A stretch of DNA of 22,366 nt, taken from assembly GCF_001280005.1 (NCBI RefSeq), contig NZ_LGDW01000043.1, positions 1 through 22,366 of the forward strand. The letters are read 5' to 3'. This document shows, piece by piece, positions 22,127 through 22,366 of the stretch. Made by a program: the position numbers and the translations under genes. Below the pieces are notes generated by a model. That model was not told the origin of the DNA. It ran no database searches and was given only the letters and a program-made list of their open reading frames with translations. The stretch comes from Streptomyces sp. NRRL WC-3618. Lineage in GTDB: Bacteria > Actinomycetota > Actinomycetes > Streptomycetales > Streptomycetaceae. Position 1 is the stretch's first letter. Every line of letters starts with the position of its first letter.

Positions 22127-22366
22127 CGAAGAAGACGACCCGGATCTCGGTCCCCCCGGCCCCGACCACGACCCGGACGACCCGCTCCTGATCCTCCTGG
22201 CGCCCACCACCACGCCCGCCTACCTGGGCGCGCCCCCGGGCCGCTACGAGGAGATCCGCCGCACCGCGACCCGCCGCCGCCGAACCCGCGCGGCGGCCGG
22301 AGTGGGCATGGCCTGCGCAGTCGCCGCCCTCATCGCCCTCCCCCTCACCCTGACGACGACCCAAAC
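22110..22366 (+). CDS. Membrane protein downstream of ECF sigma factor (possible anti-sigma factor), 3' end beyond window
   Basis: From TTG 22110 an 85-codon frame runs off the right edge. GAGGAAAA about 5 nt before the TTG is a good ribosome site, and the gene overlaps the sigma gene by 17 nt. The visible part has an acidic N-terminus (DEEDD, DHDPDD), a Pro-rich stretch, YEEIRRTATRRRRTR and then a membrane helix (about 62-82). This topology, cytoplasmic N-terminus then one helix, fits many Streptomyces proteins paired with ECF factors. I see no HxxxCxxC zinc anti-sigma motif, so the anti-sigma role rests on position only. Confidence 0.65.
   Translation, partial: MTTRFDEEDDPDLGPPGPDHDPDDPLLILLAPTTTPAYLGAPPGRYEEIRRTATRRRRTRAAAGVGMACAVAALIALPLTLTTTQ

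Overview
The window is high-GC actinobacterial chromosome, almost certainly Streptomyces. The evidence is third-position GC bias throughout, an AfsR-type SARP regulator followed by a small AfsS-like repeat protein, a class F sortase lipoprotein, a DUF4232 secreted protein, and frequent GTG/TTG starts with GTGA/ATGA overlaps. It looks like ordinary chromosome carrying several short functional modules. I see no tRNA, rRNA, insertion sequence, CRISPR array or prophage.

Layout. (1) 1-3995, minus strand: a tight three-gene set encoding a TerY/YegL-like vWA protein, a PP2C-type phosphatase and a HhH-containing membrane-associated kinase (running off the left edge). (2) 4242-5501, minus: an amidohydrolase-2 family metal hydrolase with a leaderless promoter inside a 15-bp palindrome. 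(3) 5703-9158, plus: afsR, then a leader with an 11-bp-spaced direct repeat and a strong terminator hairpin, then the AfsS-like repeat protein. (4) 9385-11312: a membrane-anchored XRE-type regulator and, convergent to it, a secreted DUF4232 protein. (5) 11730-12036: two gene ends facing away from each other around one junction, a metallo-beta-lactamase-fold C-terminus (minus) and a CGNR zinc-finger C-terminus (plus). It looks like the scar of one deletion. (6) 12003-16098: a FadD3-like acyl-CoA ligase (minus) divergent from a thiolase-like/DUF35/crotonase-fold operon (plus). (7) 16116-17546, minus: a secreted vanadium-haloperoxidase/PAP2-type enzyme, divergent from a NarL-type two-component system (17842-19646); the space between is packed with inverted repeats. 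(8) 19700-20128, minus: a small secreted four-cysteine protein. (9) 20449-22366, plus: a Pro/Thr-rich wall-anchored protein, its probable class F sortase, a terminator, an ECF sigma factor and a membrane protein overlapping it.

How parts fit together. The strongest new inference is a small regulon. The palindrome CTGAC-N5-GTCAG occurs once at the amidohydrolase promoter and twice in the acyl-CoA ligase/thiolase divergent promoter, each time on a recognisable -35 element. This ties amidohydrolase, CoA ligase, aldolase-like thiolase with its DUF35 partner, and crotonase-fold enzyme into one CoA-dependent catabolic pathway controlled by a regulator outside the window. The crotonase lacks both classical catalytic glutamates, so its reaction is probably not simple hydration. 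The second theme is regulation: the AfsR/AfsS pair with an attenuator-like leader, the vWA/PP2C/kinase set, and the sortase-ECF module.
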